DNA of 64,000 bases, from contig CP102405.1 of assembly GCA_024628785.1 (NCBI GenBank), positions 1,302,001-1,366,000 on the forward strand, given 5' to 3'. Numbering within the stretch: the first letter of the stretch is position 1; each line of letters starts with the position of its first letter. Below the pieces are notes generated by a model. The model searched no databases, was not told where the DNA came from, and worked only from the letters and a program-made list of their open reading frames with translations. Below, one piece after another: positions 32,814 to 40,935 of the stretch. This DNA comes from Fusobacteria bacterium ZRK30 (lineage in GTDB: Bacteria > Fusobacteriota > Fusobacteriia > Fusobacteriales > Fusobacteriaceae). A program made the translations under genes and the position numbers.

Positions 32814-34598
32814 ATGAATATTTACAGGACCCATAAATTGGGAGAATTAAGAGCAGAAAATATCGGTGAAGTAGTAACTTTATCTGGTTGGGTAGCAACT
32901 AAGAGAGACTTAGGAGGATTAACTTTTATCGACCTTAGAGATAGAGAGGGAGTAACTCAAATAGTAGTTCCTCAAGATGCCACTGAAGAGATGAAAGAAA
33001 TAATATCTAAAGTTAGAAGTGAATATGTAATCAAAGTAACTGGAGAAGTAAAGGAAAGATTCTCTAAAAACGACAAGATGGCTACTGGAGATGTAGAGGT
33101 ATTCATCACAGATATAGAGGTATTAAACTCAGCAGAAGTATTACCATTTGAGATCTCAGATGATGCTAATGTAAACGAAAATTTAAGATTAAAATATAGA
33201 TACTTAGATATCAGAAGACCTGCTATGATGAATAATATCAGAAAAAGACACGATATGATGATGGCTATTAGAAGATTCATGGACGATAGTGAATTTATCG
33301 AAGTGGATACTCCTCTATTAACTAAGTCAACTCCTGAAGGAGCTAGAGACTTCCTAGTACCAAGTAGAATGAATAAAGGTAAGTTCCATGCATTACCTCA
33401 ATCACCACAATTATTCAAGCAATTATTGATGATTGGTGGAGTAGAAAAGTATTTCCAAATTGCTAAATGTTTCAGAGATGAAGATCTAAGAGCAGATAGA
33501 CAATTAGAATTTTTACAACTAGATATGGAGATGTCATTTGTAACAATGGATGAGGTAATGGAATATGTAGAAGGATTATGTAAGAAGGTGTTTACTAGAG
33601 TAACTGGTGAAGAAGCTAACTATTCATTCGAAAAGATGCCATACTATGAGGCTATGAGTAGATTTGGTTCTGACAAACCTGATGTTAGATTTGGAGTAGA
33701 ATTAAAAGACTTAACTTCTATAATGAAAGATTGTGGATTTAAGGCGTTCTCTGGAACTGCGAACTCAGGTGGAATAGTAAATGCTATCGTAGCACCAGGA
33801 CAAGCGACTAACTTCTCTAGAAAAGTTTTAGGAGATTTAGAAACTTATGCAAAAACTTATTTCGGAGCTAAAGGTTTAGCTTGGATCAAAGTAACTGAAG
33901 AGGGAGTAAACTCTCCAATCGCTAAATTCTTCTCAGAAGAAGAGATGGCACAAATCTTAGAGACTACAGGAGCAAAAGTAGGAGATGTTATCTTAATCCT
34001 AGCTGATAAAGCAAAAGTAGTTTATGGTGGATTAGGAGCACTTAGATTAAAATTAGGAAATGAATTGGGATTAATCAATAAAGACAGTCATAAATTCCTA
34101 TGGGTAGTAGACTTCCCTATGTTTGAGTGGAGTGAAGAGGAAGAGAGATATAAGGCTCAGCATCACCCATTCACATCTATCAAAGAAGAGGATATGGAGA
34201 TGTTCTTGGCTGGAGATCAAATGGATAAAGTAAGAACTAACTCTTATGATATCATCTTAAATGGTTTCGAAATTGGTGGAGGAAGTATTAGAATCCACGA
34301 TAGAGAAGTACAAAAAGTTGTATTTGAACAACTAGGATTAACTGAGGCTGAGATCAAAGAAAAATTTGGTTTCTTCGTAGAAGCATTTAAATATGGTGCT
34401 CCTCCCCATGGCGGATTAGCATTTGGTGTGGACAGATGGTTAATGGCAATGTTAAAGCAAGACTCTATAAGAGATGTAATTCCATTCCCGGTAACTAATA
34501 AAGGACAATGTCTGTTGACTGAAGCTCCTGGAAATGTAGATATAGATCAATTAGAAGAATTATCGCTAACTAGTACTTACGAAGAAGCGACTAAGTAA
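32814..34598 (+). CDS. aspS: Aspartyl-tRNA synthetase (bacterial type)
   Basis: Class II synthetase of 594 residues, the size of the bacterial form with a GAD insertion. The N-terminal OB fold (about 1-110: [26 protein letters not shown]) binds the anticodon. The catalytic domain has [43 protein letters not shown] (motif 2) and [15 protein letters not shown] (motif 3). GAD lies around 290-420. Whether it also charges tRNA-Asn depends on gatCAB and asnS elsewhere. A strong terminator follows, ending the truB-hisS-aspS unit. Confidence 0.97.
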   Translation: MNIYRTHKLGELRAENIGEVVTLSGWVATKRDLGGLTFIDLRDREGVTQIVVPQDATEEMKEIISKVRSEYVIKVTGEVKERFSKNDKMATGDVEVFITDIEVLNSAEVLPFEISDDANVNENLRLKYRYLDIRRPAMMNNIRKRHDMMMAIRRFMDDSEFIEVDTPLLTKSTPEGARDFLVPSRMNKGKFHALPQSPQLFKQLLMIGGVEKYFQIAKCFRDEDLRADRQLEFLQLDMEMSFVTMDEVMEYVEGLCKKVFTRVTGEEANYSFEKMPYYEAMSRFGSDKPDVRFGVELKDLTSIMKDCGFKAFSGTANSGGIVNAIVAPGQATNFSRKVLGDLETYAKTYFGAKGLAWIKVTEEGVNSPIAKFFSEEEMAQILETTGAKVGDVILILADKAKVVYGGLGALRLKLGNELGLINKDSHKFLWVVDFPMFEWSEEEERYKAQHHPFTSIKEEDMEMFLAGDQMDKVRTNSYDIILNGFEIGGGSIRIHDREVQKVVFEQLGLTEAEIKEKFGFFVEAFKYGAPPHGGLAFGVDRWLMAMLKQDSIRDVIPFPVTNKGQCLLTEAPGNVDIDQLEELSLTSTYEEATK

Positions 34599-34604
34599 TA
34601 AAAA

Positions 34605-34632
34605 AAAGGAGTGGTGAAAACCACTCCTTTTT
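34605..34632 (+). terminator. Terminator after aspS
   Basis: AAAGGAGTGGT-GAAA-ACCACTCCTTT followed by T residues: an 11-bp perfect stem on a GAAA tetraloop. Confidence 0.9.
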
Positions 34633-34902
34633 ATATAAGTATCAGACTTCACCTTACTTAAGAAAAAATCATAAAAAGAAGTTTTAAAGGTTTCGCCTTT
34701 AATAGGAGTTACTTTGATGCCACGAGTACTAAAATTAATTCTAATTTGTAGAATAAATTTTAAATGTGGGAAAGAAAAAGTAACGAAAAAGTTCAAGAAG
34801 GTTTTTAATTAGTGGTAAAGAAGGTCCAGAACTCTAACTTTTTTGTATCTCTTTTATATGCTATAATTATTTGGAAGAATTTAAAAAAATTAGGAGGAAG
34901 AT
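34633..34902. other. Gene-free stretch with nested inverted repeats
   Basis: No convincing gene. It contains TAAAGG-TTTCG-CCTTTA (about 34685-34701), and GTTACTTT (34708-34715) complementary to AAAGTAAC (34777-34784) some 60 bases on. An extended -10 (TGCTATAAT, TATAAT at 34862-34867) for the next gene ends it. The 76-codon minus-strand frame here is not supported by a ribosome-binding site. It could be a structured RNA or a degenerate dispersed repeat. Confidence 0.35.
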
Positions 34903-35466
34903 ATGGGGAGAGGTTTGATAACGGTGATACTTGGGATTTTAATGGGTGTCTCTGCCATGGCAGTCAATATAGCAGGAGTAGATGTAAAAGAAAATTTTAT
35001 TGCTGCAGATAAAAAAATGGTATTAAATGGTGCAGGGATCAGAAAGAAGTTATTTTTTAAACTCTATGTAGGGTCATTGTATTTACCGGAAAAGACGGTG
35101 AATGCCAAAGCTATTGTAGAAGGGCATGAAAATATGACTATTGAACTAAATATCATATCTAAATTAATCACCAGTGCCAAGTTAAAAGAAGCTTTGGAGG
35201 AGGGGTTTGCCACTGTAGAACCTGAAAAGATGGAACTCATTAAGGATAAACTAAAAATTTTTACTGGTATATTTAAAGGAGGAAAAGTTAAAAGGGGAGA
35301 TGTATTCACTTTTAATTATATAGATGGAAAAGTGGAAACATATAAAAACAAAGAGCATATTTTGACTACAGAGGGGCAGGATTTTAAAGAGGCGTTATTC
35401 GGTATCTGGCTGGGAGACAGAGCCATAGATAAAGGTTTAAAGGCAGAGATGCTGGGGAAATCTTAG
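34903..35466 (+). CDS. Chalcone-isomerase-like secreted protein
   Basis: A 187-residue protein with a signal peptide (about residues 1-20, ending SAMA) and a CHI-like domain: INGVDV-type AGVDVKENF, LNGAGIRKKLFFKLYVGSLYLPEKT, then IELNIISKLITSAKLKEALEEGF and a C-terminal LFGIWLGDRAIDKGLKAEMLG. The RKKLFFKLYVGSLYL block is the hallmark of bacterial chalcone_3 proteins. These are usually non-catalytic, secreted ligand- or lipid-binding proteins, and the role is unknown. An extended -10 promoter lies about 40 bases upstream and AGGAGG precedes the ATG. Confidence 0.85.
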   Translation: MGRGLITVILGILMGVSAMAVNIAGVDVKENFIAADKKMVLNGAGIRKKLFFKLYVGSLYLPEKTVNAKAIVEGHENMTIELNIISKLITSAKLKEALEEGFATVEPEKMELIKDKLKIFTGIFKGGKVKRGDVFTFNYIDGKVETYKNKEHILTTEGQDFKEALFGIWLGDRAIDKGLKAEMLGKS

Positions 35467-35523
35467 ATCAAAGAATGTAGATTCTATAAAAATTTTAAGT
35501 TTGTCGGAGAAACAGGAGGAAAG

Positions 35524-36507
35524 ATGAAGAAAATAAATTTTGGAATAATTGGGACTGGAAGGATAGCCCAGCAGTTTATAGATGAAGCTCAAAAAAATGA
35601 AAAAATAGATATAGTTGGTATTTGTGCCAGAAATTTTGAGAAAACGGCGGAGATAGCAAAAAAATACAATATAGAAAAACCTTATGAAAGCAGCAGTGAG
35701 ATGTTAAAAGATGAAGATATAGATGCTGTTTATATTGCTACTATGCACCCGACCCATTTTGCCTATACTATAAAAACTCTAAATGGGGGAAAGCATGTAT
35801 TGTGTGAAAAACCGGCAGTATTAAAAAAAGAGGAGTTGGAAGAGGTAATAAAGTTAGCAGAAGAAAAAAAACTCTTGTTTATGGAAGCTATGGTAGTAGG
35901 GTTTAACCCCCTTTATAAAAAGATGAAAAAGCTGATAGAAGCTGGTCAGATAGGGGCTGTAGTCCATGTAGAGTCATCTTTTGGGAGTAAAAGTACCAAA
36001 GTTCATAAGCACAATCCTAAACAGGCCGGAGGAGCCCTCTATGATATAGGGATCTATAATATATTTTTATTGACAGACCTGTTGGGGATCCCTACTGAGA
36101 TAGATGTAAGGGCAAGGAAAAACCAGTGGGGAGTAGAGGGGAGTGTGACAGGGCTCTTGGAATATGAAGGGGGAGTTAGTGGCAGTTTCTATGCTACTAT
36201 GGATTCTATCTCTGGAAACAGTGCTAAAATAATAGGTACAGATGGAATGATAGAAATCCCTGATACCTGGACTGTAGCTGAAAAATTTGTTTTGAAGAGG
36301 ATAGGAGAAGAGGATAGGAGTTTTGAGATGAAGGAAGATAAGTGGCTGGGCTATGAGATGGAATCTTTTGTAGATACTCTCCTAAATGGGAAGAGTCAAA
36401 ACGAAATTATGACTTATGAAAAATCTCTAAACCTCCACAAGACTATAGACATGGTCAAGGAGAAATTAGGGTTTAAATATGAAAATTTAGAAATAGAAGT
36501 AAATTAG
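35524..36507 (+). CDS. Gfo/Idh/MocA-family NAD(P) oxidoreductase
   Basis: A 327-residue dehydrogenase: Rossmann start FGIIGTGRIAQQFIDEA, AVYIATMHPTHFAYTIKTL, the conserved GGKHVLCEKPAVL with the catalytic-type EKP lysine, and the C-terminal alpha/beta domain (GGALYDIGIYNIFLLTDLLG, with the active-site Asp/His-like DIGIYN). The family oxidises or reduces sugars and inositols; it is close in style to the dihydrodiol/1,5-anhydrofructose-like group. No sugar operon is adjacent. GGAGG precedes the ATG, 57 bases after the CHI-like gene. Confidence 0.93.
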   Translation: MKKINFGIIGTGRIAQQFIDEAQKNEKIDIVGICARNFEKTAEIAKKYNIEKPYESSSEMLKDEDIDAVYIATMHPTHFAYTIKTLNGGKHVLCEKPAVLKKEELEEVIKLAEEKKLLFMEAMVVGFNPLYKKMKKLIEAGQIGAVVHVESSFGSKSTKVHKHNPKQAGGALYDIGIYNIFLLTDLLGIPTEIDVRARKNQWGVEGSVTGLLEYEGGVSGSFYATMDSISGNSAKIIGTDGMIEIPDTWTVAEKFVLKRIGEEDRSFEMKEDKWLGYEMESFVDTLLNGKSQNEIMTYEKSLNLHKTIDMVKEKLGFKYENLEIEVN

Positions 36508-36515
36508 GAGGAGAG

Positions 36516-36734
36516 ATGGCAGGAATAAAATTTGAGATTGAAGAAAAGTTAGGAGTACTAAGTGAAAGAAAGGGATGGACTAAGGAGTTAAATCTGGTTT
36601 CGTGGAATAATAGGAAGGCTAAAGGTGATATCAGGGAATGGGACGAAACTCATGAGAAAATGGGGAAGGGAATTACCCTTTCATGGGAAGAATTAGTGGA
36701 ATTAAAGAAAATATTAAATGATATGGATTTATAG
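36516..36734 (+). CDS. YdbC-like PC4-family single-strand DNA-binding protein
   Basis: A 72-residue protein starting FEIEEKLGVLSERKGWTKELNLVSWNNRKAKGDIREWDETHEKMGKGITLSWEELVEL. This is the YdbC type of the PC4/p15 fold, a dimer that binds single-stranded DNA or RNA through the KGWTKELNLVSWN strand. It begins 9 bases after the oxidoreductase stop, with GGAGGAG between, so the two are co-transcribed. A terminator follows. Confidence 0.88.
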   Translation: MAGIKFEIEEKLGVLSERKGWTKELNLVSWNNRKAKGDIREWDETHEKMGKGITLSWEELVELKKILNDMDL

Positions 36735-36759
36735 AAGATAGATCTGCTTTCGGTTAGGA

Positions 36760-36786
36760 AGAACGGTATTTTACCGTTCTTTTTTT
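36760..36786 (+). terminator. Terminator after the ydbC-like gene
   Basis: AGAACGGTA-TTT-TACCGTTCT followed by six T. Confidence 0.9.
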
Positions 36787-36845
36787 ATTGAAACCTAAGG
36801 CTGTGTTACAATGAAGAGGAATAAAATAAAATTTGGGGTGAAAAA

Positions 36846-37019
36846 ATGTTTTTTTAATATCTTTGTGCTGAGATTATTGGAGGAGTTATTGGTTTAATAA
36901 TAGGTGTTTTAGGTCTTCTGATAGGTGGGAGAGAGATCTTTTGGAATAAATATTTTATGAGTATAGTATTTGTAGTAGCTGTAGGAGTGGGATTAGTTGT
37001 ATTTAAGATAATAATCTAG
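36846..37019 (+). pseudogene. Small two-helix membrane protein gene interrupted by a stop at codon 4
   Basis: A good ribosome-binding site (GGGGTGA) precedes ATG-TTT-TTT-TAA. The same frame then stays open for 53 codons and reads as two glycine-rich membrane helices: EIIGGVIGLIIGVLGLLIGG, a polar turn REIFWNKYF, and MSIVFVVAVGVGLVVFKIII before TAG. A single TAA-to-sense change would restore a 57-residue protein. A one-base homopolymer error would not, since the frame is already right. Translation could otherwise start at an internal codon. Apart from the preceding terminator, the rest of 36735-37154 shows nothing definite. Confidence 0.5.
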
Positions 37020-37154
37020 TTTAAGGGTAGAGTGAAAGGGTGTAGATCCTCTCCTCTAGATTTTATGTTGGATTCGTGATAAAATTATTCTAAATGTCTG
37101 AGAATGTTTTAGTGCGTAATATAGAGAAAATTAATATATAGGAGATAAAATTTT

Positions 37155-38708
37155 ATGAGTATTTTAGATGTAAGCAGGGTAAGCCACGGATATGGGGCTA
37201 GAACAATTTTAGAGGATGCTTCCTTTAGATTGTTAAAGGGAGAGCATGTTGGTTTAGTAGGAGCTAATGGAGAGGGGAAATCAACTTTCCTAAATATAAT
37301 AACGGGGAAACTTATGCCTGATGAAGGAAGAGTAGAGTGGTGTAATCATATTACCACAGGATATTTGGACCAGTATAGTAGTCTGGAGGCGGGTAAATCT
37401 ATCAGAGATATCTTAAAGTCAGCCTTTGCTCCTATGTTTAAACTGGAACAAGAAATCATGGAACTCTATGAAAAGATGGCTACGTGCAACGAAGTTGAAA
37501 TGGAGATGATCTTGGAAGAGGTCGGAGAGATTCAGAGTATTTTAGATGGCTCAGAGTTTTATAACTTGGATTCAAAAATAGAATCCTATGCAGCCGGATT
37601 GGGATTGATGGACATAGGGCTGGAAAAAGATGTAGCAGAGTTATCTGGTGGTCAAAGGGCTAAGATTTTATTAGCTAAAGTTTTACTTGAAAACCCTATG
37701 ATCTTAATCTTGGATGAACCTACTAACTTTTTGGATGAGGATCATATTATCTGGTTGAAGAATTTTTTACAAAACTATGAAAATGCATTTATCCTGGTAT
37801 CCCATGATATTCCATTTTTAAATGATGTAACCAATGTAATCTATCATATTGAGAAAGCAGAACTGACTAGATATACAGGTGGATACCATCAATTTTTAGA
37901 GATGTATGAATTGAAAAAACGTCAAATAGAGCAGGCCTATAAAAAACAGCAAAAGGAAATAGCTCATTTAGAGGATTTTGTAGCACGTAATAAAGCTCGT
38001 ATAGCAACTACTAATATGGCTAAGAGTAGACAAAAGAAATTAGACAAAATGGATGTAATAACTCTAGAGCGGGATAAACCAAAACCACAATTTTATTTTA
38101 AAACTGCGAGGACTCCATCAAGAGAAGTTATTACAGTAAAAGATTTGGTGATCGGATATAATGAACCATTAACTCGGAAGTTGAATTTTACTATAGAAAG
38201 AAATGAGAAAATTGCAATCAAAGGAGTAAATGGGTTAGGAAAATCTACCTTGATAAATACTATATTGAGAAAAATCAAGCCTATTTCTGGTGAGATAGAG
38301 CATGGTCAATTTTTAGAAGTGGGGTACTTTAAGCAAGAGGAAGATAGTAGTGGGAAGACTGCTTTAGATGAATTTTGGGATGAGTTCCCATCGCTGACTA
38401 ATGGAGAGGTAAGATCTGCTTTAGCTAAATGTGGGTTGACTAAAGATCATATCGGGACAAAGATGAGAGCTCTGTCTGGAGGAGAAAACGCAAAAGTAAG
38501 ATTGGGTAAGATTATGAATCGTGAGATCAACTTTTTAGTATTGGACGAGCCGACTAATCATTTGGATGTAGATGCTAAGGATGAGTTGAAAAAAGCTATA
38601 AAAGAATTTAAGGGGACTGTATTTATAGTAAGTCATGAACCTGAATTTTATATGGATATAGTAACAGATGTTTGGAACGTTGAGGACTGGACAACAAAAA
38701 TCATATAA
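37155..38708 (+). CDS. ABC-F ATPase
   Basis: A soluble protein of 517 residues with two ABC ATPase domains and no membrane segment. The first has GANGEGKST, LSGGQRAKILLAK and LDEPTNFLDEDH; the second GVNGLGKST, LSGGENAKVRLGK and LDEPTNHLDVDA. The linker (about 245-320) is the charged P-site-tRNA-interaction helix pair (LKKRQIEQAYKKQQKEIAHLEDFVARNKAR). ABC-F proteins act on ribosomes, as translation factors or antibiotic-resistance factors. The sequence resembles housekeeping YbiT/YkpA types, so a resistance role is not implied. It is monocistronic. Confidence 0.93.
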   Translation: MSILDVSRVSHGYGARTILEDASFRLLKGEHVGLVGANGEGKSTFLNIITGKLMPDEGRVEWCNHITTGYLDQYSSLEAGKSIRDILKSAFAPMFKLEQEIMELYEKMATCNEVEMEMILEEVGEIQSILDGSEFYNLDSKIESYAAGLGLMDIGLEKDVAELSGGQRAKILLAKVLLENPMILILDEPTNFLDEDHIIWLKNFLQNYENAFILVSHDIPFLNDVTNVIYHIEKAELTRYTGGYHQFLEMYELKKRQIEQAYKKQQKEIAHLEDFVARNKARIATTNMAKSRQKKLDKMDVITLERDKPKPQFYFKTARTPSREVITVKDLVIGYNEPLTRKLNFTIERNEKIAIKGVNGLGKSTLINTILRKIKPISGEIEHGQFLEVGYFKQEEDSSGKTALDEFWDEFPSLTNGEVRSALAKCGLTKDHIGTKMRALSGGENAKVRLGKIMNREINFLVLDEPTNHLDVDAKDELKKAIKEFKGTVFIVSHEPEFYMDIVTDVWNVEDWTTKII

Positions 38709-38740
38709 ACTTTATTTATTAGATATAAAATGCTGAAATA

Positions 38741-38772
38741 AAAAAGGAAATCCAATTGGATTTCCTTTTTTT
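38741..38772. terminator. Bidirectional terminator, ABC-F / NSS cassette 1
   Basis: A near-perfect palindrome AAAAGGAAATCCAATTGGAT... with A and T tracts at its ends. It lies downstream of both the ABC-F gene (+) and the NSS1-metS1 unit (-). Confidence 0.88.
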
Positions 38773-38816
38773 AATCTAGGGAATTATAAAAATTATAAAA
38801 CCTAAATTATCCTTGT

Positions 38817-38838
38817 CTGGATGCAACGTCACGTTGCT
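38817..38838. repeat. Dispersed palindromic repeat, copy 3
   Basis: CTGGATGCAACGTCACGTTG then CT: an exact core match to copy 1. It lies 4 bases beyond the stop of the MetS-like microprotein gene. Confidence 0.75.
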
Positions 38839-38841
38839 TTG

Positions 38842-38940
38842 TTATTTTTTATCTTTCATTGCTATTTTTAAGCAAAGGGCGAATCCACCCCAAAGAAGGG
38901 ATATGCTGCAAACAAAAACGATGATAGCACTACTACTCAT
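38842..38940 (-). CDS. MetS-like microprotein, small subunit of NSS transporter 1
   Basis: A 32-residue single-helix protein starting MSSSAIIVFVCSISLLWGGF and ending in KDKK. It starts 40 bases downstream of the NSS1 stop, with GGAGG 7 bases before the ATG. It is 67% identical by eye to the 33-residue product at 42717-42818, with the LLWGGFA core unchanged. The pattern matches the MetS small subunit that accompanies NSS transporters such as MetPS of Corynebacterium glutamicum, where the small protein is needed for transport. Too short for ordinary gene callers. Confidence 0.85.
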   Translation of the reverse strand: MSSSAIIVFVCSISLLWGGFALCLKIAMKDKK

Positions 38941-38979
38941 ATAAATTACCTCCTAATTATTGTTTAAATGATAATTTTG

Positions 38980-40521
38980 TTATTCTAATTCTAATTCTAA
39001 TTCAAGTTCGTTGTTTATAGGTTCATTGTATATTTTATCTTCAAATTCTTGAGAACCTTTTTTCTTTGTTAGAATAAATGCTCCAATTGTCATAATTATC
39101 ATAACCCCCAGACCATAAACTCCCAATGCAGTTAAAGAATAACCGCCGTACGGACTGATGATCTCGCCTTTTATCTTAAGTGCCAGCATAACAACTAAAA
39201 TAAATGAAGTTCCTTTAATTGCCCAAACCCACCATTTTCCAACTGTGAAATCAGACAATTCATTGACATAAACTCTAACACTTTCAAGGTTGAAAACCCA
39301 ACCTAAGATAACTAATTCTAAGATACCGGCAATAACTATTCCATATTGATTAGTAGCGTAGTCTACGATATCCAATACATATAATCCGCCATTAGTGGCA
39401 ACCAGTAGTGATAAAGCTCCCGAAGCAAGTGTAAACCTATTTAAAGCCTGAACCCTGGTTAATTTAAACTTATCCGAGATAGCAGCTACTACTGCTTCCA
39501 TAATAGACATAGATGATGATAATCCTGCGAAGATAAGCGTAGAAAAGAATATTCCGCCAATTAATCCATTCATTCCTGGTAACTGATTGATGGCTTCCGG
39601 GAATACGATAAATGCTAATCCTACACCAGCAGTTGAAACTTCGGCTACACTGACACCTTGAGTTTGAGCCATAAATCCTAAGATAGAGAATACTCCGATA
39701 CCAGAGATTAAACTGAAACTACAGTTTCCTAAGCCGGTCATAAAAGCATTGTTAACAATATCTGACTTTCTAGGCAGGTAACTTGCATAAGCAATAATGA
39801 TAGAAAAGCAAATACTAAGTGAGTAAAAGATCTGACCATATGCAGCTAACCATACCTTTGGATCGGTTAATTTAGAAAAATCAGGAGTAAAGAAATAATC
39901 TAATCCAGCCATAGCACCAGGAAGGGTAACTCCTCTAACAACTATAATTAATAATGCAACAACTAAAAGCGGCATAAAGATTTTATTTGCTTTTTCCAAT
40001 CCGTTTTTTATACCTAATCTAAGAACACCATAGTTGATTCCCCATACTAATAGTACTGGAGCAGCAACTTTAAGGTTTAATCCGCCAAGATTCATAGGAG
40101 AATCTGTCAATTGTAAATAGTCACCGAATAAAAACGCCTTTGTATCTGTGCCCCATGCACCTGTAAAAGCGAAGAAAAGGTAACTGAAGGACCATCCGAT
40201 AATAACCACATAATATGTAGCTATAAAAAATGAAATAAGTGTTTGGAACCATCCAAGAGCTTCATATTTTCTGTTCAACTTTGCAAAAACTCCAGGAACA
40301 CTAGAACGAATCTTATGTCCCATAGCAAATTCTAAAATCAATAATGGTATACCTGCTGTAAATAGTGCAATTAAATAAGGGATCAAAAATGCTCCACCAC
40401 CATTACTTGCAGCTACATATGGAAATCTCCAGATATTTCCTAAACCGATTGCCGAACCTATAGCGGCAAGAATAAACCCTGAACGAGAACCCCACTGGCC
40501 TCTATTTTCTTCTTTACTCAT
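38980..40521 (-). CDS. Sodium:neurotransmitter symporter family amino-acid transporter 1
   Basis: A LeuT-fold Na+-coupled symporter, about 513 residues and 12 helices. The Na+/substrate site in helix 1 reads GSAIGLGNIWRFPYVAASNGGG; helix 6 and the Na2 region fall in AAYGQIFYSLSICF and GLSSSMSIMEAVVAA. I start it at MSKEENRGQ, which has AAGGA about 10 bases upstream; a GTG three codons earlier is the alternative. The C-terminus is an alternating NELELELELE tail coded by six-base repeats. A consensus promoter lies upstream and a MetS-like gene follows. The substrate (methionine, alanine or another neutral/aromatic amino acid) is unknown. Confidence 0.93.
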   Translation of the reverse strand: MSKEENRGQWGSRSGFILAAIGSAIGLGNIWRFPYVAASNGGGAFLIPYLIALFTAGIPLLILEFAMGHKIRSSVPGVFAKLNRKYEALGWFQTLISFFIATYYVVIIGWSFSYLFFAFTGAWGTDTKAFLFGDYLQLTDSPMNLGGLNLKVAAPVLLVWGINYGVLRLGIKNGLEKANKIFMPLLVVALLIIVVRGVTLPGAMAGLDYFFTPDFSKLTDPKVWLAAYGQIFYSLSICFSIIIAYASYLPRKSDIVNNAFMTGLGNCSFSLISGIGVFSILGFMAQTQGVSVAEVSTAGVGLAFIVFPEAINQLPGMNGLIGGIFFSTLIFAGLSSSMSIMEAVVAAISDKFKLTRVQALNRFTLASGALSLLVATNGGLYVLDIVDYATNQYGIVIAGILELVILGWVFNLESVRVYVNELSDFTVGKWWVWAIKGTSFILVVMLALKIKGEIISPYGGYSLTALGVYGLGVMIIMTIGAFILTKKKGSQEFEDKIYNEPINNELELELELE

Positions 40522-40579
40522 AAATATCACATCCTTAAATTTTTAATAATAAAATAAAAAATTACTAAATTATCGTTAT

Positions 40580-40607
40580 ATTATATACTGATTTTTTAAT
40601 ATGTCAA
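40580..40607 (-). promoter_or_regulatory. Promoter of NSS cassette 1
   Basis: On the minus strand TTGACA (40607-40602), 16-bp spacer, TATAAT (40585-40580). The flanks GTATTGACATATTA and GTATATAATATAA are shared with the promoter of cassette 3. Confidence 0.8.
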
Positions 40608-40758
40608 TACCATTTTTTAAAATTAACTAAAAAAAGTATAATTTTATTAGTATAAAAGTATTTTATTTTGTATGTGTGATGGGGTGCGAAAGAAAAGAAT
40701 CTGGTGGAGAGAGGATAGCATATGAAAGTAAAATAGGGTTTAAAAAAATTAAGCAAAT

Positions 40759-40809
40759 AAAAAAACCTGTAAAATTTGATACTTTTTAGTATCTGATTTA
40801 CGGGTTTTT
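40759..40809. terminator. Terminator of NSS cassette 2
   Basis: AAAAACC-GTAAA...GATAC and GTATC...TTTAC-GGGTTTTT pair as a long imperfect stem. A related hairpin ends cassette 3 at 42636-42682. Confidence 0.75.
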
Positions 40810-40834
40810 ATATCCTTAATTTGGTTTTATTTGT

Positions 40835-40915
40835 TTGGATTTTTTATTGCTATTTTTAAGCAGGCATCAAACCTGTCTCAGAGATAAATATCAACAATAA
40901 TAGGATTAGCATTCT
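40835..40915 (-). pseudogene. Decayed MetS-like gene of NSS cassette 2
   Basis: At the position where cassettes 1 and 3 have their microprotein gene, the minus strand reads NANPIIVDIYL, an in-frame TGA, then DRFDACLKIAIKN. The IIV, A-CLKIA-K pieces line up with AIIVFVCS...FALCLKIAMKD, but the ATG and the LLWGG core are gone. It is a clear relic rather than a working gene. The surrounding 40522-40935 holds the promoter and terminator listed here and nothing else I recognise. Confidence 0.6.
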
Positions 40916-40935
40916 TAAATTATCTCTTGATCATT

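Noticed and set aside
34566-34796. 76-codon minus-strand frame after aspS
   Set aside because: It crosses the aspS terminator, has no ribosome-binding site and no family I recognise; the region looks non-coding.
36849-36857. Homopolymer sequencing error as the cause of the early stop in the microprotein gene
   Set aside because: The frame on both sides of the seven-T run is already the same, so adding or removing one T would break it rather than repair it.
37155-38708. Antibiotic-resistance ABC-F protein
   Set aside because: The linker and overall sequence look like housekeeping YbiT/YkpA types; nothing nearby suggests resistance.
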